DNA from: Umezawaea beigongshangensis
GTDB taxonomy: Bacteria > Actinomycetota > Actinomycetes > Mycobacteriales > Pseudonocardiaceae
NCBI RefSeq assembly: GCF_016464305.1
Contig: NZ_JAEIOJ010000006.1
Location: forward strand, 62,001-126,000
Reading direction: 5' to 3'
DNA length: 64,000 nt
Under the pieces are notes generated by a model. That model did not search any database. It was not told where the DNA came from and saw only the letters and a program-made list of their open reading frames with translations. Position 1 is the first letter of the stretch; every line of letters begins with the position of its first letter. The position numbers and the translations under genes were made by a program. Below, one piece after another: positions 46,446-56,739 of this stretch.

Positions 46446-49400
46446 TCACGGTCTGAAAGAAACCTCAAGGCCGTTCTTCAGCGCGGTGTGAGCCGTCCTG
46501 CCGGGCTCGGTCGCCTCGCGGCTGCCGTGCAGGTGGAAGATCGCCAGCGCCTCGTCCCACGTCGCCCGCGCGCTCGCCGCGTCGCCGAGCGCGTCGTGCG
46601 CCGACGCGAGGTCCCGCAGCGTCCTGGCCCTCCACACCGGCAGCGACAGGGCGTTCCACCACTGCACGGCGTGCTCCAGGTGCCGCGACGCCTCGCCGGG
46701 GTTCCCCGCGGCGAGTTCCAGCTCGCCCAGCGTGCGGCGCATCAGCGCCTGGCCGAACCCGTCCTGCATCTCGTTGCACGTCGCGAGGCCCTCGACCAGG
46801 AGCTCGCGCACCTCGTCGCCCCGGCCCTGGCGCACCCGCACCTTCGCGAGCGCCTGCACCGCGTACGCCGACATGAGCGGGTCGTCGATGCGGCACAGCA
46901 GGTCCACGGCCTCCTCGCACCACCGCGCCGCCTCCTCCAGCCGACCGGCCGCCCGGTGCGCGATGCCGACCGAGCGCAGCGCGATGGCGTGGTCGCGGTC
47001 GTCGCCGATCTTCTCGTACGCCAGGGCGGCCCGCTCGCACGCGTCGAGCGCCGCGTCCAGCTCGCCCTGCTCGGTGAGCACCCGGCCGAGCCCGTGCAGC
47101 GCTTGTGCGACGGCACGCGGCTCGTCCAGCTCGCTCAGCTCGGCGAGCGCCAGGTCCAGCGACTCGCGGGCGCGGGCGAGCTGGCCGTGCTCGCGCTGCA
47201 CGGTCGACAGCGACAGCCGGGTCATCGCCCGGAAGCGCGGGTCGTCGCCGAGCTCCAGCGCCTGCTCGTAGTACGCCGCGGCCTCGTCGAAGCGGTCCTG
47301 CTCGTAGCGCAGCCAGCCCAGGCCGGCGAGGAGCCGGGCCTCACCCGCGCGGTCACCGGCCCGGCGTGCCGCGGCGAGGGCTGCGGAGTGCGTGCGCCAC
47401 CACTGGCCGAACAGGTTGCGCACCGAGAACCGCGAGGAGCACAGCGCCGCCGCCAGCCGCGTGGCGACGTCGGCCAGGTCCAGCTCGCTGACCCGCTCCA
47501 CGACGCCCACGAGCCCGGTCTGCTCCGCGTCGAACCACGCCGCCGGGTCCGCCAGGACCTCGTCGACCTGCTGCGCGTCCAGGTGGGGGTCGACGGTGGT
47601 GACCGCGTCGAACGTCGCGTGCGGCATGCGGCTGCCCGCCGTCTCGACCAGCGCCAGCCAGCACTCCGCGACGCGCGTGGCCGCCTCGCGGAAGTCGGTT
47701 TCCTCCTGCTCGCCGCGCTCGCGGGCGAAGGCGCGGGTCAGGTCGTGGATCTGGAACCGCGGCCCCCCGACGTCGACCGCGTGGGCGTCGAGCAGCTGGG
47801 CGTCCACGAGGCGTTCCACGACCTCCTCGGCCTCGTGGGCGTCGCAGCCGAGCAGCGGCGCGAGGACCCAGCCGCCGAACGAGGACAGGTCCAGCAGCCC
47901 GAGCTTGCGCAGCGCGGTGCGTTCGCGCTCACCCAGCTCGTCGTAGCTCAGCGCGAGGCTGCCCCGCACCTCCAGGTCGCCGATCGTCAGCTCCTGGAGC
48001 ACGCGGTGCTGCACCACGAGCCGGTCGGCGAGCCGCTGCAACGGCCACCGCGCGCGAGCGGCGAGCCGCGCCCCGGCGATGCGCACCGCCAGCGGCAGGT
48101 GCCCGCACAACCGCACGATCTCCCCGGCCGCCGCCGGTTCCGCGGCCACCCTGCCGTCGCCGACGATCCTGTCCAGCAGTTGCAGCGCCTCGGCGTCGCC
48201 GAGCACGTGCAGGTCCAGCTGCGCCGCTCCGCCCAGCGCGCCGAGGCGCTCGCGGCTGGTGACCAGCGCCGCGCACCGGTGCCCGCCGGGCAGCAGCGGC
48301 CGGACCTGCCGCTCGTCGAACGCGTCGTCCAGCACGACGAGGACGCGCCGGTCGGCGAGCACCGTGCGGTAGAGCTGCGCGCGCTCGGCCGGCTCGGCGG
48401 GGATCGAGGTGTCGGGGACGCCCAGCGCGCGCAGGAACCCCGCGAGGACCTCGGCGGGGTCGGAGCGCACCGTCCGCACACCGCGCAGCGACGCGTAGAG
48501 CTGGCCGTCGGGGAACTCGGCGCGCACGCGGTGCGCCACGTGCACGGCGAGGGTGCTCTTGCCCGCGCCGGGCTTGCCGTAGACCGCGCACAGCCGGGAG
48601 CTCGTCGCCTCCTCCGACAGCCGCCGGATCAGCGCGGCGACCTCGACGGTGCGTCCGGTGAAGTCGGCGATGTCGAACGGCAGCTGACCGGGCCTGGCCG
48701 CGACCCGTGCCTCCGGCGCGGGGGAGGGGGCTCCGACGGCCTCCGGCCGGGACCGGGGCGCGGGCGCGCTGGTGAGGACGTGGTCGTGCGCCTGGCGCAG
48801 CACCGGGCCGGGGTCGAGCCCCAGCTCGTCGAGCAGCACGCGGCGGGCCTCCTGGTAGGCGGAGAGGGCGTCGGCCCGCCGTCCCGCCTGGTGCAGCGCG
48901 AGCACGAGCTGGGCGCGCAGGCGTTCCCGCAGCGGTTGCTCGGCGATCGCCGAGGCCAGTTCGTCCACGATCGACCCGCCCCGGCCCAGCGAGAGCTCGG
49001 CGTCGACGCACTCCTCCAGGGCGGCGAGCCGCAGCTCGCCGAGCCTGGTGCGCTCGGTCTCGGCCCACCGGCCCCGCGCGCCGCCGAGCGCCGCGCCCCG
49101 CCACTGCTGGAGGGCGGTGCGGAAGTGCGCCGCGGCCCGGTCCGGCCGCCCCGCCGCGGCGGCCCGCTTGCCGGCGGAGACCTCGCGGGTGAAGACGTGC
49201 AGGTCGATCCGCTCGTGCTCGACGTCCAGCCGGTAACCGCCGGTCCCGTGCACGATGACGTCCTCGGCGAGCGCCCGGCGCAGCGCCGACACGTACGTGT
49301 GCACCGCGGCGCGGGCGGACTCCGGCGGTTCCTCGCCCCAGACGGCGTCGATCAGCTGCTCGGCCGGGACGACGCGTCCGGCCTGGACGGCGAGCAGTGC

Positions 49401-49487
49401 CAGCAGCGTGCGCGGCTTGGGACCACCCACCGGGATCGGACCACCCTCGACGGCGACCTCGACCGGTCCCAGTACGCGAAACTCCAT
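46446..49487 (-). CDS. SARP/AfsR-type regulator (BTAD, NB-ARC ATPase, TPR)
   Basis: 1013 residues. An OmpR-like DNA-binding domain (1-95: KPRTLLALLAVQAGRVVPAE, VWGEEPPESARAAVHTYVSALRR) is followed by the BTAD helical domain (to about 245). Then comes an NB-ARC ATPase (about 265-560) with Walker A GKPGAGKST and Walker B RVLVVLDDAF, and a C-terminal TPR array (about 650-1000; for example WLRYEQDRFDEAAAYYEQAL, VLTEQGELDAALDACERAA). Large SARPs activate secondary metabolite or morphological genes in response to unknown signals. It lies just upstream of, and codirectional with, the decayed repeat gene and GH19-like gene. Confidence 0.95.
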   Translation of the reverse strand: MEFRVLGPVEVAVEGGPIPVGGPKPRTLLALLAVQAGRVVPAEQLIDAVWGEEPPESARAAVHTYVSALRRALAEDVIVHGTGGYRLDVEHERIDLHVFTREVSAGKRAAAAGRPDRAAAHFRTALQQWRGAALGGARGRWAETERTRLGELRLAALEECVDAELSLGRGGSIVDELASAIAEQPLRERLRAQLVLALHQAGRRADALSAYQEARRVLLDELGLDPGPVLRQAHDHVLTSAPAPRSRPEAVGAPSPAPEARVAARPGQLPFDIADFTGRTVEVAALIRRLSEEATSSRLCAVYGKPGAGKSTLAVHVAHRVRAEFPDGQLYASLRGVRTVRSDPAEVLAGFLRALGVPDTSIPAEPAERAQLYRTVLADRRVLVVLDDAFDERQVRPLLPGGHRCAALVTSRERLGALGGAAQLDLHVLGDAEALQLLDRIVGDGRVAAEPAAAGEIVRLCGHLPLAVRIAGARLAARARWPLQRLADRLVVQHRVLQELTIGDLEVRGSLALSYDELGERERTALRKLGLLDLSSFGGWVLAPLLGCDAHEAEEVVERLVDAQLLDAHAVDVGGPRFQIHDLTRAFARERGEQEETDFREAATRVAECWLALVETAGSRMPHATFDAVTTVDPHLDAQQVDEVLADPAAWFDAEQTGLVGVVERVSELDLADVATRLAAALCSSRFSVRNLFGQWWRTHSAALAAARRAGDRAGEARLLAGLGWLRYEQDRFDEAAAYYEQALELGDDPRFRAMTRLSLSTVQREHGQLARARESLDLALAELSELDEPRAVAQALHGLGRVLTEQGELDAALDACERAALAYEKIGDDRDHAIALRSVGIAHRAAGRLEEAARWCEEAVDLLCRIDDPLMSAYAVQALAKVRVRQGRGDEVRELLVEGLATCNEMQDGFGQALMRRTLGELELAAGNPGEASRHLEHAVQWWNALSLPVWRARTLRDLASAHDALGDAASARATWDEALAIFHLHGSREATEPGRTAHTALKNGLEVSFRP

Positions 49488-49542
49488 GCACGATCCCCCC
49501 CCGTGCCACCCGCTCCCGAGCGGAGGACATCCGACATGATGA

Positions 49543-50562
<1,020 letters not shown>

Positions 50563-50570
50563 GCAGACGG

Positions 50571-50606
50571 CCGAGGGGGTCACCGCAGCAGCGGTGACCC
50601 CCTCGG
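50571..50606. terminator. Bidirectional hairpin between trmI and the convergent gene
   Basis: A 16-bp perfect stem with a 4-base loop starts 8 bases after the trmI stop. Confidence 0.88.
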
Positions 50607-50625
50607 GAAGCCCGGTCGGACGGCG

Positions 50626-51426
50626 TCAGAAGCTGCCGCACACCTTCCAGCCGTCGTCCTCCTTGACCAGCTTGATGTCCTGCTGGTTCTCGGTCTCGGG
50701 CATCATGTCCTTGAGCTCGTCGGGAACGTTGACGAGCTTGACGGTCATGCTGCCGGTGGCCGTGTCGCCGTTCTCGGTGATCTCACCCAGGGAGAACTCG
50801 GCGCGGATGTCCTTCGCGGAGTCCGGAGCACCCTCCTGAGCGCCGATGTCGAGGGACTTGAGCTGCTCCTCCAGGTCGTTCAGCTTGTCCAGGTCCTCCT
50901 TGCAGGTGAGGTTCTTGATGGCCTCGCGGTCGGCGTCGGGGCCCTTGTTCAGCTGGGCCACCATCGACTCCGCCGCGCCCCGAGCGCTGCTGTTGCCCTT
51001 GCCGCCGAGGGTCAGGAACAGGATCACGCCGACGGCCACCACGAGGACCGCGACACCCACGAGGATCCACGGCAGGGGGCTCTTCTTCTTCGGCGTGCCG
51101 TACGGGTCGCCGAAACCACCCGGTTGGCCGTAGGGCTGCTGCCCGTACGGGCCCGGCTGACCGGGCTGGCCCTGCGGGTACTGGCCCGGCTGGCCCTGGG
51201 GGAACTGGCCCGGCTGACCGGGAGGCTGCTGGAAGCCGCCGGAGGGCGGGCCGTAGCCGCCACCCTGCTGGGGAGGGGGACCGGCGGGTGGGAAACCGCC
51301 GGTCGGCTGCCCGTAGCCGCCGGGCTGCTGCTCCTGTCCGGGCTGCTGGCCGAACTGTCCGGGCTGGTTTCCGAACTGGCCGGGCTGCTGGCCACGGGGA
51401 TCGGGCTGCTGCGGCGGGACGGACAT
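50626..51426 (-). CDS. Membrane-anchored protein with Gln/Pro/Gly-rich cytoplasmic tail
   Basis: 266 residues from ATG 51426 (GGAG eight bases ahead). Residues 1-110 are low-complexity P-G-Q-F/Y-G-Q repeats. One transmembrane helix follows (about 119-142, LPWILVGVAVLVVAVGVILFL), after a KKK stop-transfer. The extracytoplasmic part (about 145-266) has two Cys, one in LTCKEDL and one in WKVCGSF, and resembles DUF4878/Rv0361-like lumazine-binding-type domains of actinobacterial membrane proteins. Function is unknown. It is convergent with trmI and divergent from arc. Confidence 0.8.
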   Translation of the reverse strand: MSVPPQQPDPRGQQPGQFGNQPGQFGQQPGQEQQPGGYGQPTGGFPPAGPPPQQGGGYGPPSGGFQQPPGQPGQFPQGQPGQYPQGQPGQPGPYGQQPYGQPGGFGDPYGTPKKKSPLPWILVGVAVLVVAVGVILFLTLGGKGNSSARGAAESMVAQLNKGPDADREAIKNLTCKEDLDKLNDLEEQLKSLDIGAQEGAPDSAKDIRAEFSLGEITENGDTATGSMTVKLVNVPDELKDMMPETENQQDIKLVKEDDGWKVCGSF

Positions 51427-51674
51427 CACGTTCTCCTAGAACTTGCCGCTGGTGGCGTGGACACTTCCACGAAACACGCCGGTGGACTCGTACTGGACGC
51501 ACGGTAGCGGGTGGTGCGTTCCCCCTGACACCGAGATGGAGCAGTCGATCCCTCCCCGCGGGGGTGCGCGCACCTGCCACGCCGCCCGGAGCGGGCACTT
51601 CCGTTGAGGGTCACCGCTTTTGTCGGTGATCGCCGGTACCGTGATGCGTACGAACACGGGAGGAGGGTGCCGAC

Positions 51675-53471
51675 ATGCAGCACGACCGTCCCGGCAGCCA
51701 GCCCGACGAGGGTGGCGAGCTGAACAACGGCAAGAACTCTGCTGAGCTGACCGCGCAGATCCGGTTCCTGGAGGACGAGATCGCGCTGCTCCGCCGCAAG
51801 CTGACGGAGTCACCACGACACGCCCGCTTGCTGGAGCAGCGACTGGCCGAGGCGTCGGAGCGCGTGAGCCAGCTCACCGAGCGCAACACCAAGCTGATAG
51901 ACACCCTCCGAGAAGCACGCAGCCAGCTCCTCGCACTGCGCGAGGAGGTGGACCGCCTCGCGCAGCCGCCCAGCGGGTACGGCGTCTTCCTCACCGCGTT
52001 CGAGGACGGCACCGTCGACGTCTTCACCTCCGGTCGCAGGATGCGGGTGGCGGTGTCGCCGGCCGTCGAGTCGTCGTCGCTGGTCCGCGGCCGGTCCGTC
52101 CGCCTGAACGAGGCGCTCACCGTCGTCGAGTCCGGCGACTTCGAACGCACCGGCGAGGTGTGCACCCTGCGCGAGGTGCTCACCGACGAGGTCGAGGGCT
52201 CCATCAGGCGCGCGCTCGTCGTCGGTCACGCCGACGAGGAGCGGGTCGTCTGGCTCGCGGACCCCCTCGCCGACTCGCCGCTCAAGGCGGGCGACTCCCT
52301 CCTGGTCGACTCCAAGGCCGGGTTCGCCTACGAGCGGGTCCCCAAGGCGGAGGTCGAGGACCTGGTGCTGGAGGAGGTGCCCGACGTCGACTACAGCGAC
52401 ATCGGCGGCCTCTCCCGGCAGATCGAGCAGATCCGCGACGCCGTGGAGCTGCCGTTCCTGCACGCCGACCTGTTCCGCGAGTACGAGCTGCGCCCGCCCA
52501 AGGGCGTGCTGCTCTACGGCCCTCCCGGCTGCGGCAAGACGCTCATCGCCAAGGCGGTGGCGAACTCGCTGGCCAAGAAGGTGCTGGAGGCCCGCGGCGA
52601 GACCGGCAAGCAGGCGAAGTCCTACTTCCTCAACATCAAGGGCCCCGAGCTGCTCAACAAGTTCGTCGGCGAGACCGAGCGGCACATCCGGCTGATCTTC
52701 CAGCGCGCTCGGGAGAAGGCGTCCGAGGGCACCCCCGTGATCGTGTTCTTCGACGAGATGGACTCGATCTTCCGCACCCGCGGCAGCGGCGTCTCCTCGG
52801 ACGTGGAGACGACGATCGTGCCCCAGCTCCTCAGCGAGATCGACGGCGTCGAGGGCCTGGAGAACGTCATCGTCATCGGCGCGTCCAACCGCGAGGACAT
52901 GATCGACCCGGCGATCCTGCGGCCGGGCCGCCTCGACGTGAAGATCAAGATCGAGCGGCCGGACGCCGAGGGCGCGAAGGACATCTTCAACAAGTACCTG
53001 ACGCCCAACCTGCCGATCCACGCCGACGACCTGGTGGAGTTCGGCGGCGACCCGAAGGCGTGCATCGAGGGCATGGTGCAGCACACGGTCGAGCGCATGT
53101 ACGAGGAGTCGGAGGAGAACCGGTTCCTGGAGGTCACCTACGCCAACGGTGACAAGGAGGTCCTGTACTTCCGGGACTTCAACTCCGGAGCCATGATCCA
53201 GAACATCGTCGACCGGGCGAAGAAGGCGGCGATCAAGCAGCTGCTGGACACCAAGCAGCCCGGTCTGTCCGTCCGGCACCTGCTGGACGCGATCGTGGAC
53301 GAGTTTGCCGAGAACGAGGACCTGCCGAACACGACCAACCCGGACGACTGGGCCAGGATCTCCGGCAAGAAGGGGGAGCGGATCGTCTACATCCGCACCC
53401 TCGTCACCGGCAAGAACCAGGAGTCGGGCCGGGCGATCGACACGGCCTCCAACACCGGTCAGTACCTGTAG
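51675..53471 (+). CDS. arc: Proteasome-associated AAA ATPase ARC/Mpa
   Basis: 598 residues. An N-terminal coiled coil (about 25-95: [35 protein letters not shown]) recruits Pup. Two OB-type domains follow. The AAA module has Walker A GPPGCGKT (K288), Walker B FFDEMDS and [17 protein letters not shown]. The C-terminus GQYL carries the penultimate Tyr that opens the 20S gate. It unfolds pupylated proteins for the proteasome. Upstream, a TCACCG-7-CGGTGA dyad (51611-51629) lies in the promoter area. The usual downstream dop-pup-prcBA genes are absent within the window. Confidence 0.98.
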   Translation: MQHDRPGSQPDEGGELNNGKNSAELTAQIRFLEDEIALLRRKLTESPRHARLLEQRLAEASERVSQLTERNTKLIDTLREARSQLLALREEVDRLAQPPSGYGVFLTAFEDGTVDVFTSGRRMRVAVSPAVESSSLVRGRSVRLNEALTVVESGDFERTGEVCTLREVLTDEVEGSIRRALVVGHADEERVVWLADPLADSPLKAGDSLLVDSKAGFAYERVPKAEVEDLVLEEVPDVDYSDIGGLSRQIEQIRDAVELPFLHADLFREYELRPPKGVLLYGPPGCGKTLIAKAVANSLAKKVLEARGETGKQAKSYFLNIKGPELLNKFVGETERHIRLIFQRAREKASEGTPVIVFFDEMDSIFRTRGSGVSSDVETTIVPQLLSEIDGVEGLENVIVIGASNREDMIDPAILRPGRLDVKIKIERPDAEGAKDIFNKYLTPNLPIHADDLVEFGGDPKACIEGMVQHTVERMYEESEENRFLEVTYANGDKEVLYFRDFNSGAMIQNIVDRAKKAAIKQLLDTKQPGLSVRHLLDAIVDEFAENEDLPNTTNPDDWARISGKKGERIVYIRTLVTGKNQESGRAIDTASNTGQYL

Positions 53472-53481
53472 TCCCGCGCTT

Positions 53482-53518
53482 CCGGGCCCGTCACCGCGCA
53501 TCGCGGTGGCGGGCCCGG
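53482..53518 (+). terminator. Hairpin terminator after arc
   Basis: A 17-bp stem with one G-U-type mismatch and a 3-base loop starts 11 bases after the arc stop. Confidence 0.85.
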
Positions 53519-53535
53519 AGCGTGTCGGGGGAAGA

Positions 53536-53709
53536 TCAGGTGGGCAGCAGGGTGCCGGACAGGCGCAGGACGGCGTCGTCCCACGCGCCGCTGTCGGCGT
53601 CCTCGTCGGGCCAGGTGGCGAACGGCAGCGACTCACCCGCCGCGATGGCGCGCAGCAGCAGGTCGTGCACCGTCACCGCCGCGTCCGCCCGAGGGCTGTG
53701 CTTTCCCAT
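53536..53709 (-). CDS. Small hypothetical protein (57 aa)
   Basis: From ATG 53709 it reads MGKHSPRADAAVTVHDLLLR and continues with an acidic, Trp-containing middle (ATWPDEDADSGAWDDA) to LSGTLLPT. Third positions are G/C-rich. A longer start at 53745 (69 aa) overlaps, as ATGA, the stop of the fragment upstream. I do not recognise a family and no RBS is strong. It ends convergent with arc. Confidence 0.45.
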   Translation of the reverse strand: MGKHSPRADAAVTVHDLLLRAIAAGESLPFATWPDEDADSGAWDDAVLRLSGTLLPT

Positions 53710-53741
53710 GCCAGCGGGATACCCGAGTGCGGTTCGGGTAT

Positions 53742-53905
53742 TCATCCCGGCGTGGACCGTGACCCGGTCGAGACCGCGGCCAGCAGGGCGTTCTCGTCGG
53801 GCTCGCCGCTGGAGGCGATCGGCACGCCGTCCACCACGGTGACGGGGGACGGGACCACGGCCACGCCGATGCCGAGCTTCTGGGACCGCCGCGCCCGCGA
53901 GCGAG
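53742..53905 (-). pseudogene. Coding-like fragment between the response regulator and the small protein
   Basis: A frame with G/C-rich third positions reads SQKLGIGVAVVPSPVTVVDG and continues VPIASSGEPDENALLAAV to a TGA at 53742. It lacks a convincing start or RBS after the response-regulator stop. The pattern SPVTVVDG...E-P-D-E-x-A-L-L-A-A-V looks like the end of an enzyme or thioredoxin-like domain, but I cannot name it. It may be a gene remnant. Confidence 0.3.
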
Positions 53906-53943
53906 CCGCGACCGAGCCGGCGAACCGAGGCGCGGGGCCGGTG

Positions 53944-54597
53944 TCAGCGCGGCGAGCCCGCCGACACCAGCCCCGCCTCGTAGGCCGTGATCACCAGTTG
54001 CGCCCGGTCGCGGGCGTGCAGCTTGGCGAGCAGGTGACCGATGTGGGTCTTCAGCGTCCCGGTGCTCACGTGCAGCTCCCGGGTGATCTCGGTGTTGGAC
54101 AGGCCGCGCGCGATCAGCACGAGCACCTCCCGCTCGCGCTCGGTCACCCCGGCCAGGGACCGGGCCGGCGGGGGAGCGGGCCTGGCGGCGAACTCGGTGA
54201 TCAACCGGCGGGTCACCGACGGCGCCAGCAGCCCGTCCCCGGCGGCCACGACCCGGACGGCGTCGAGCAGCTCGGCCGGGCGGGTGTCCTTGAGGAGGAA
54301 CCCGCTCGCCCCCGCCCGCAGCGCCGAGTACACGTGGGCGTCGAGGTCGAACGTCGTGAGGATCAGCACCCGCACGTCGGAGTCCGCGCAGATCCGGGCC
54401 GCGGCGCCGATGCCGTCCAACCGGGGCATCCGCACGTCCATCAGGACCACGTCAGGCGGGTCGGCGCGCGCCAGCTCCACGGCCTCCTGCCCGTCTGCCG
54501 CCTCCCACACCGCGGTGAGGTCGGGCGCGCTGTCCACCAGCAGCCGGAAGCTGCCGCGCAGCAGAGCCTGGTCGTCCGCGATCCCGACCCGGATCAC
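53944..54597 (-). CDS. NarL/LuxR-type response regulator
   Basis: 217 residues from GTG 54597. The receiver domain has DD (8-9), phospho-acceptor D54 in VVLMDVRMP, Thr in ILTTFD and Lys in FLLKDTRP. The C-terminal LuxR HTH contains LTEREREVL-type residues (VTEREREVLVLIARGLSNTEI) and LHVSTGTLKTHIGHLLAKL, split across the recognition helix. It pairs with the kinase gene upstream, whose reading frame overlaps it by 146 bases. The divergent ABC exporter is the likely target. Confidence 0.95.
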   Translation of the reverse strand: MIRVGIADDQALLRGSFRLLVDSAPDLTAVWEAADGQEAVELARADPPDVVLMDVRMPRLDGIGAAARICADSDVRVLILTTFDLDAHVYSALRAGASGFLLKDTRPAELLDAVRVVAAGDGLLAPSVTRRLITEFAARPAPPPARSLAGVTEREREVLVLIARGLSNTEITRELHVSTGTLKTHIGHLLAKLHARDRAQLVITAYEAGLVSAGSPR

Positions 54598-55720
54598 GAC
54601 GCCTCCCGTGGGGCAGCGTCGCCGACACCGCGAAACCGCCGTCCGGCCGCGGCCCGGCGGAGAACGACCCGCCGTACACCGCGACCCGCTCCCGCATCCC
54701 CAGCAGACCGTGTCCGCCGGTGAGGTCGTCACCGCCGGGGCCGTCGTCGGTGACGTCGACGCGCACCACGCCCCCCTCGTTGCGCACGACGACGTCGCAG
54801 CGCGCGGGCGCCGCGTGCCGCACCACGTTGGTCACCGCCTCCTGCACGATCCGGTGCACCGACAGCGCCACCCCCTCCGGCGGGTCGTCCCCGCTGACGT
54901 CCAGCCGCACCCGCACGCCCGCCGCGGCGGCGCGCTCGGCCAGCTCGGCCAGCCCGCTCAGGTCCGGCGCCGGGCCCAGCTCCGGCAGCGACCCCGGCGA
55001 CCGCAGCACACCCAGCAGGTGCCGCATCTCCGCCAGCGCCTCGCGGCCGGTGGTCTCCACGACCCGCAGCGCGCGCCGCGCCTCCTCCGGATCGTCCTCC
55101 GCCACGTGGTTGGCGGTGGAGGCGGTCACCGTGATGACGGTCAGCCCGTGCGCCACCACGTCGTGCAGTTCGCGGGCGATGCGCAGCCGCTCCTCGGCGA
55201 GCGCCTGCTCGGCGCTCTGCTCCTGCGCGCGCGCCACGTAGGCCCGGCGCACCCGCGAGGTCCAGCCCGCGACCCACGTCACGCCCAGCACCAGACCGGT
55301 GACCAGCAGGAAGTACACCAGATCCAGCACCGACCGCGAGCGCTCGACGAGCTGACGCACCAGCACGACGAAGAACATCCCGCCGACCGCGAACAGCAGC
55401 GGCCACACCGACGCCACGACGAGCCCCGCGGTGTAGACGGCGAACGCGACGGCGGTCAGCGGTGCGCCCAGCGCGTCCAGCGGGAGGACGCCGGTGCCCG
55501 TCAGGACGACCGTGGCGACCACCACGACGAGCAGCACGCGGATCGGAGCGCGGCGGCGCAGGACGAGCGGCACGGCGACGACCAGCGCGACGTGCACCGC
55601 GACCCACAGCGGTCGCGGGGACAGGTCCACCAGCGAGTACGCGATGATCGAGCCGATGACCAGTGCGGCGACGGCGTCCATCGCGACCAGGTGGGCGTTG
55701 GCGGGCACGCGGGAGAGCAC
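54452..55720 (-). CDS. Sensor histidine kinase (HisKA_3) with frame running into the regulator gene
   Basis: 422 residues by frame. Four to five hydrophobic spans (1-165) are followed by the HisKA_3 dimerisation helix with ARELHDVVAHGLTVITV (phospho-His) and an HATPase domain (HRIVQEAVTNVVRHA N-box; DDGPGGDDLTGGHGLLGMRER). The family normally ends shortly after the SATLPHG-type strand. Here no stop occurs and 49 further residues of Arg/Gly-rich sequence are read in the wrong frame of the response-regulator gene. A one-base shift would bring in a TGA at the regulator's GTG, so the stop may have been lost by an indel. Confidence 0.92.
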   Translation of the reverse strand: MLSRVPANAHLVAMDAVAALVIGSIIAYSLVDLSPRPLWVAVHVALVVAVPLVLRRRAPIRVLLVVVVATVVLTGTGVLPLDALGAPLTAVAFAVYTAGLVVASVWPLLFAVGGMFFVVLVRQLVERSRSVLDLVYFLLVTGLVLGVTWVAGWTSRVRRAYVARAQEQSAEQALAEERLRIARELHDVVAHGLTVITVTASTANHVAEDDPEEARRALRVVETTGREALAEMRHLLGVLRSPGSLPELGPAPDLSGLAELAERAAAAGVRVRLDVSGDDPPEGVALSVHRIVQEAVTNVVRHAAPARCDVVVRNEGGVVRVDVTDDGPGGDDLTGGHGLLGMRERVAVYGGSFSAGPRPDGGFAVSATLPHGRRRDPGRDRGRPGSAARQLPAAGGQRARPHRGVGGGRRAGGRGAGARRPA

Positions 55721-55830
55721 GCTCCGACCGTAGCCGCGGGGAGCGGCGGCCGCCTCGGACTCCGGTCCGAGATCGAGAACCGGACCGCGCGCCGATCCGC
55801 CGCGGCGGCGGGGACGGCACCGTCGTCCCC

Positions 55831-56739
55831 GTGATCGACGTGAGAGAGCTGACCAAGCGCTACGGCGCCACCCGTGCCGTCGACGGCCTGTCCTTCCAGG
55901 TGCGACCCGGCCACGTCACCGGGTTCCTCGGCCCGAACGGCGCGGGGAAGTCCACGACCATGCGCGCCGTCCTCGGTCTGGACGCGCCCACCTCGGGGGA
56001 GGCGCTGGTGAACGGCCGCCGCTACGCCACGATCCGGCGGCCCGCGTTCGTCGTCGGCGCGCTGCTGGACGCGGGTGCCGCGCACGGCGGACGCACCGCG
56101 CTGAACCACCTGCGGTGCCTCGGGCGCAGCAACGGCATCGGCCGCGCGCGGGCCGAGGAGGTGCTCGGCCAGGTGGGGCTGAGCGGTGTGGCGGACCGGC
56201 GGGTGCGCTCCCTGTCGCTGGGGATGCGGCAGCGCCTCGGCATCGCCGTGGCCCTGCTCGGCGACCCGGCCGTGCTGCTGTTCGACGAACCCGTCAACGG
56301 CCTCGACCCGGAGGGCGTGCGGTGGATCCGCGACCTGCTGCGCTCCCTGGCGGCGCAGGGCCGCACCGTGCTGGTGTCGAGCCACCTGATGAGCGAGATG
56401 GCGCTCACCGCCGACCGGGTGATCGTGATCGGCCGCGGCCGGCTGATCCTGGAGTCCTCGGTGCGCGAGCTGGCCGACCGCCACCGGCGCGACGTCCTCG
56501 TGCGCTCACCGCGCGCGGCGGACCTGGCCGACGCCCTGGTCCGCGCGGGCGCGGAGGTGGACGTGGAGCACGACGGTCTCGTGGTGCGGGGCCTGGACAC
56601 CGGTCGCATCGCGGAGGTCGCCGCGCAGCGGTCCGTCCCGGTGCACGAGCTGACCCCGCGCGGCGCGTCCCTGGAGGACGCCTACCTCGAACTCACCGGT
56701 GACACCACCGAGCACCGCGACTCCGGGAGGACCTCGTGA
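55831..56739 (+). CDS. ABC transporter ATP-binding protein (BcrA/lantibiotic-immunity type)
   Basis: 302 residues from GTG 55831. Walker [10 protein letters not shown], signature LSLGMRQRLG, Walker B LLFDEPVNGLD, H-loop SSHLMSE. The spacing and the LDAG..HGGRTALNHLR segment are typical of ATPases that work with small ABC-2 permeases in peptide-antibiotic resistance. It is divergent from the kinase/regulator pair and coupled to the permease by a GTGA overlap. The upstream 110-bp spacer should hold both promoters. Confidence 0.94.
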   Translation: MIDVRELTKRYGATRAVDGLSFQVRPGHVTGFLGPNGAGKSTTMRAVLGLDAPTSGEALVNGRRYATIRRPAFVVGALLDAGAAHGGRTALNHLRCLGRSNGIGRARAEEVLGQVGLSGVADRRVRSLSLGMRQRLGIAVALLGDPAVLLFDEPVNGLDPEGVRWIRDLLRSLAAQGRTVLVSSHLMSEMALTADRVIVIGRGRLILESSVRELADRHRRDVLVRSPRAADLADALVRAGAEVDVEHDGLVVRGLDTGRIAEVAAQRSVPVHELTPRGASLEDAYLELTGDTTEHRDSGRTS

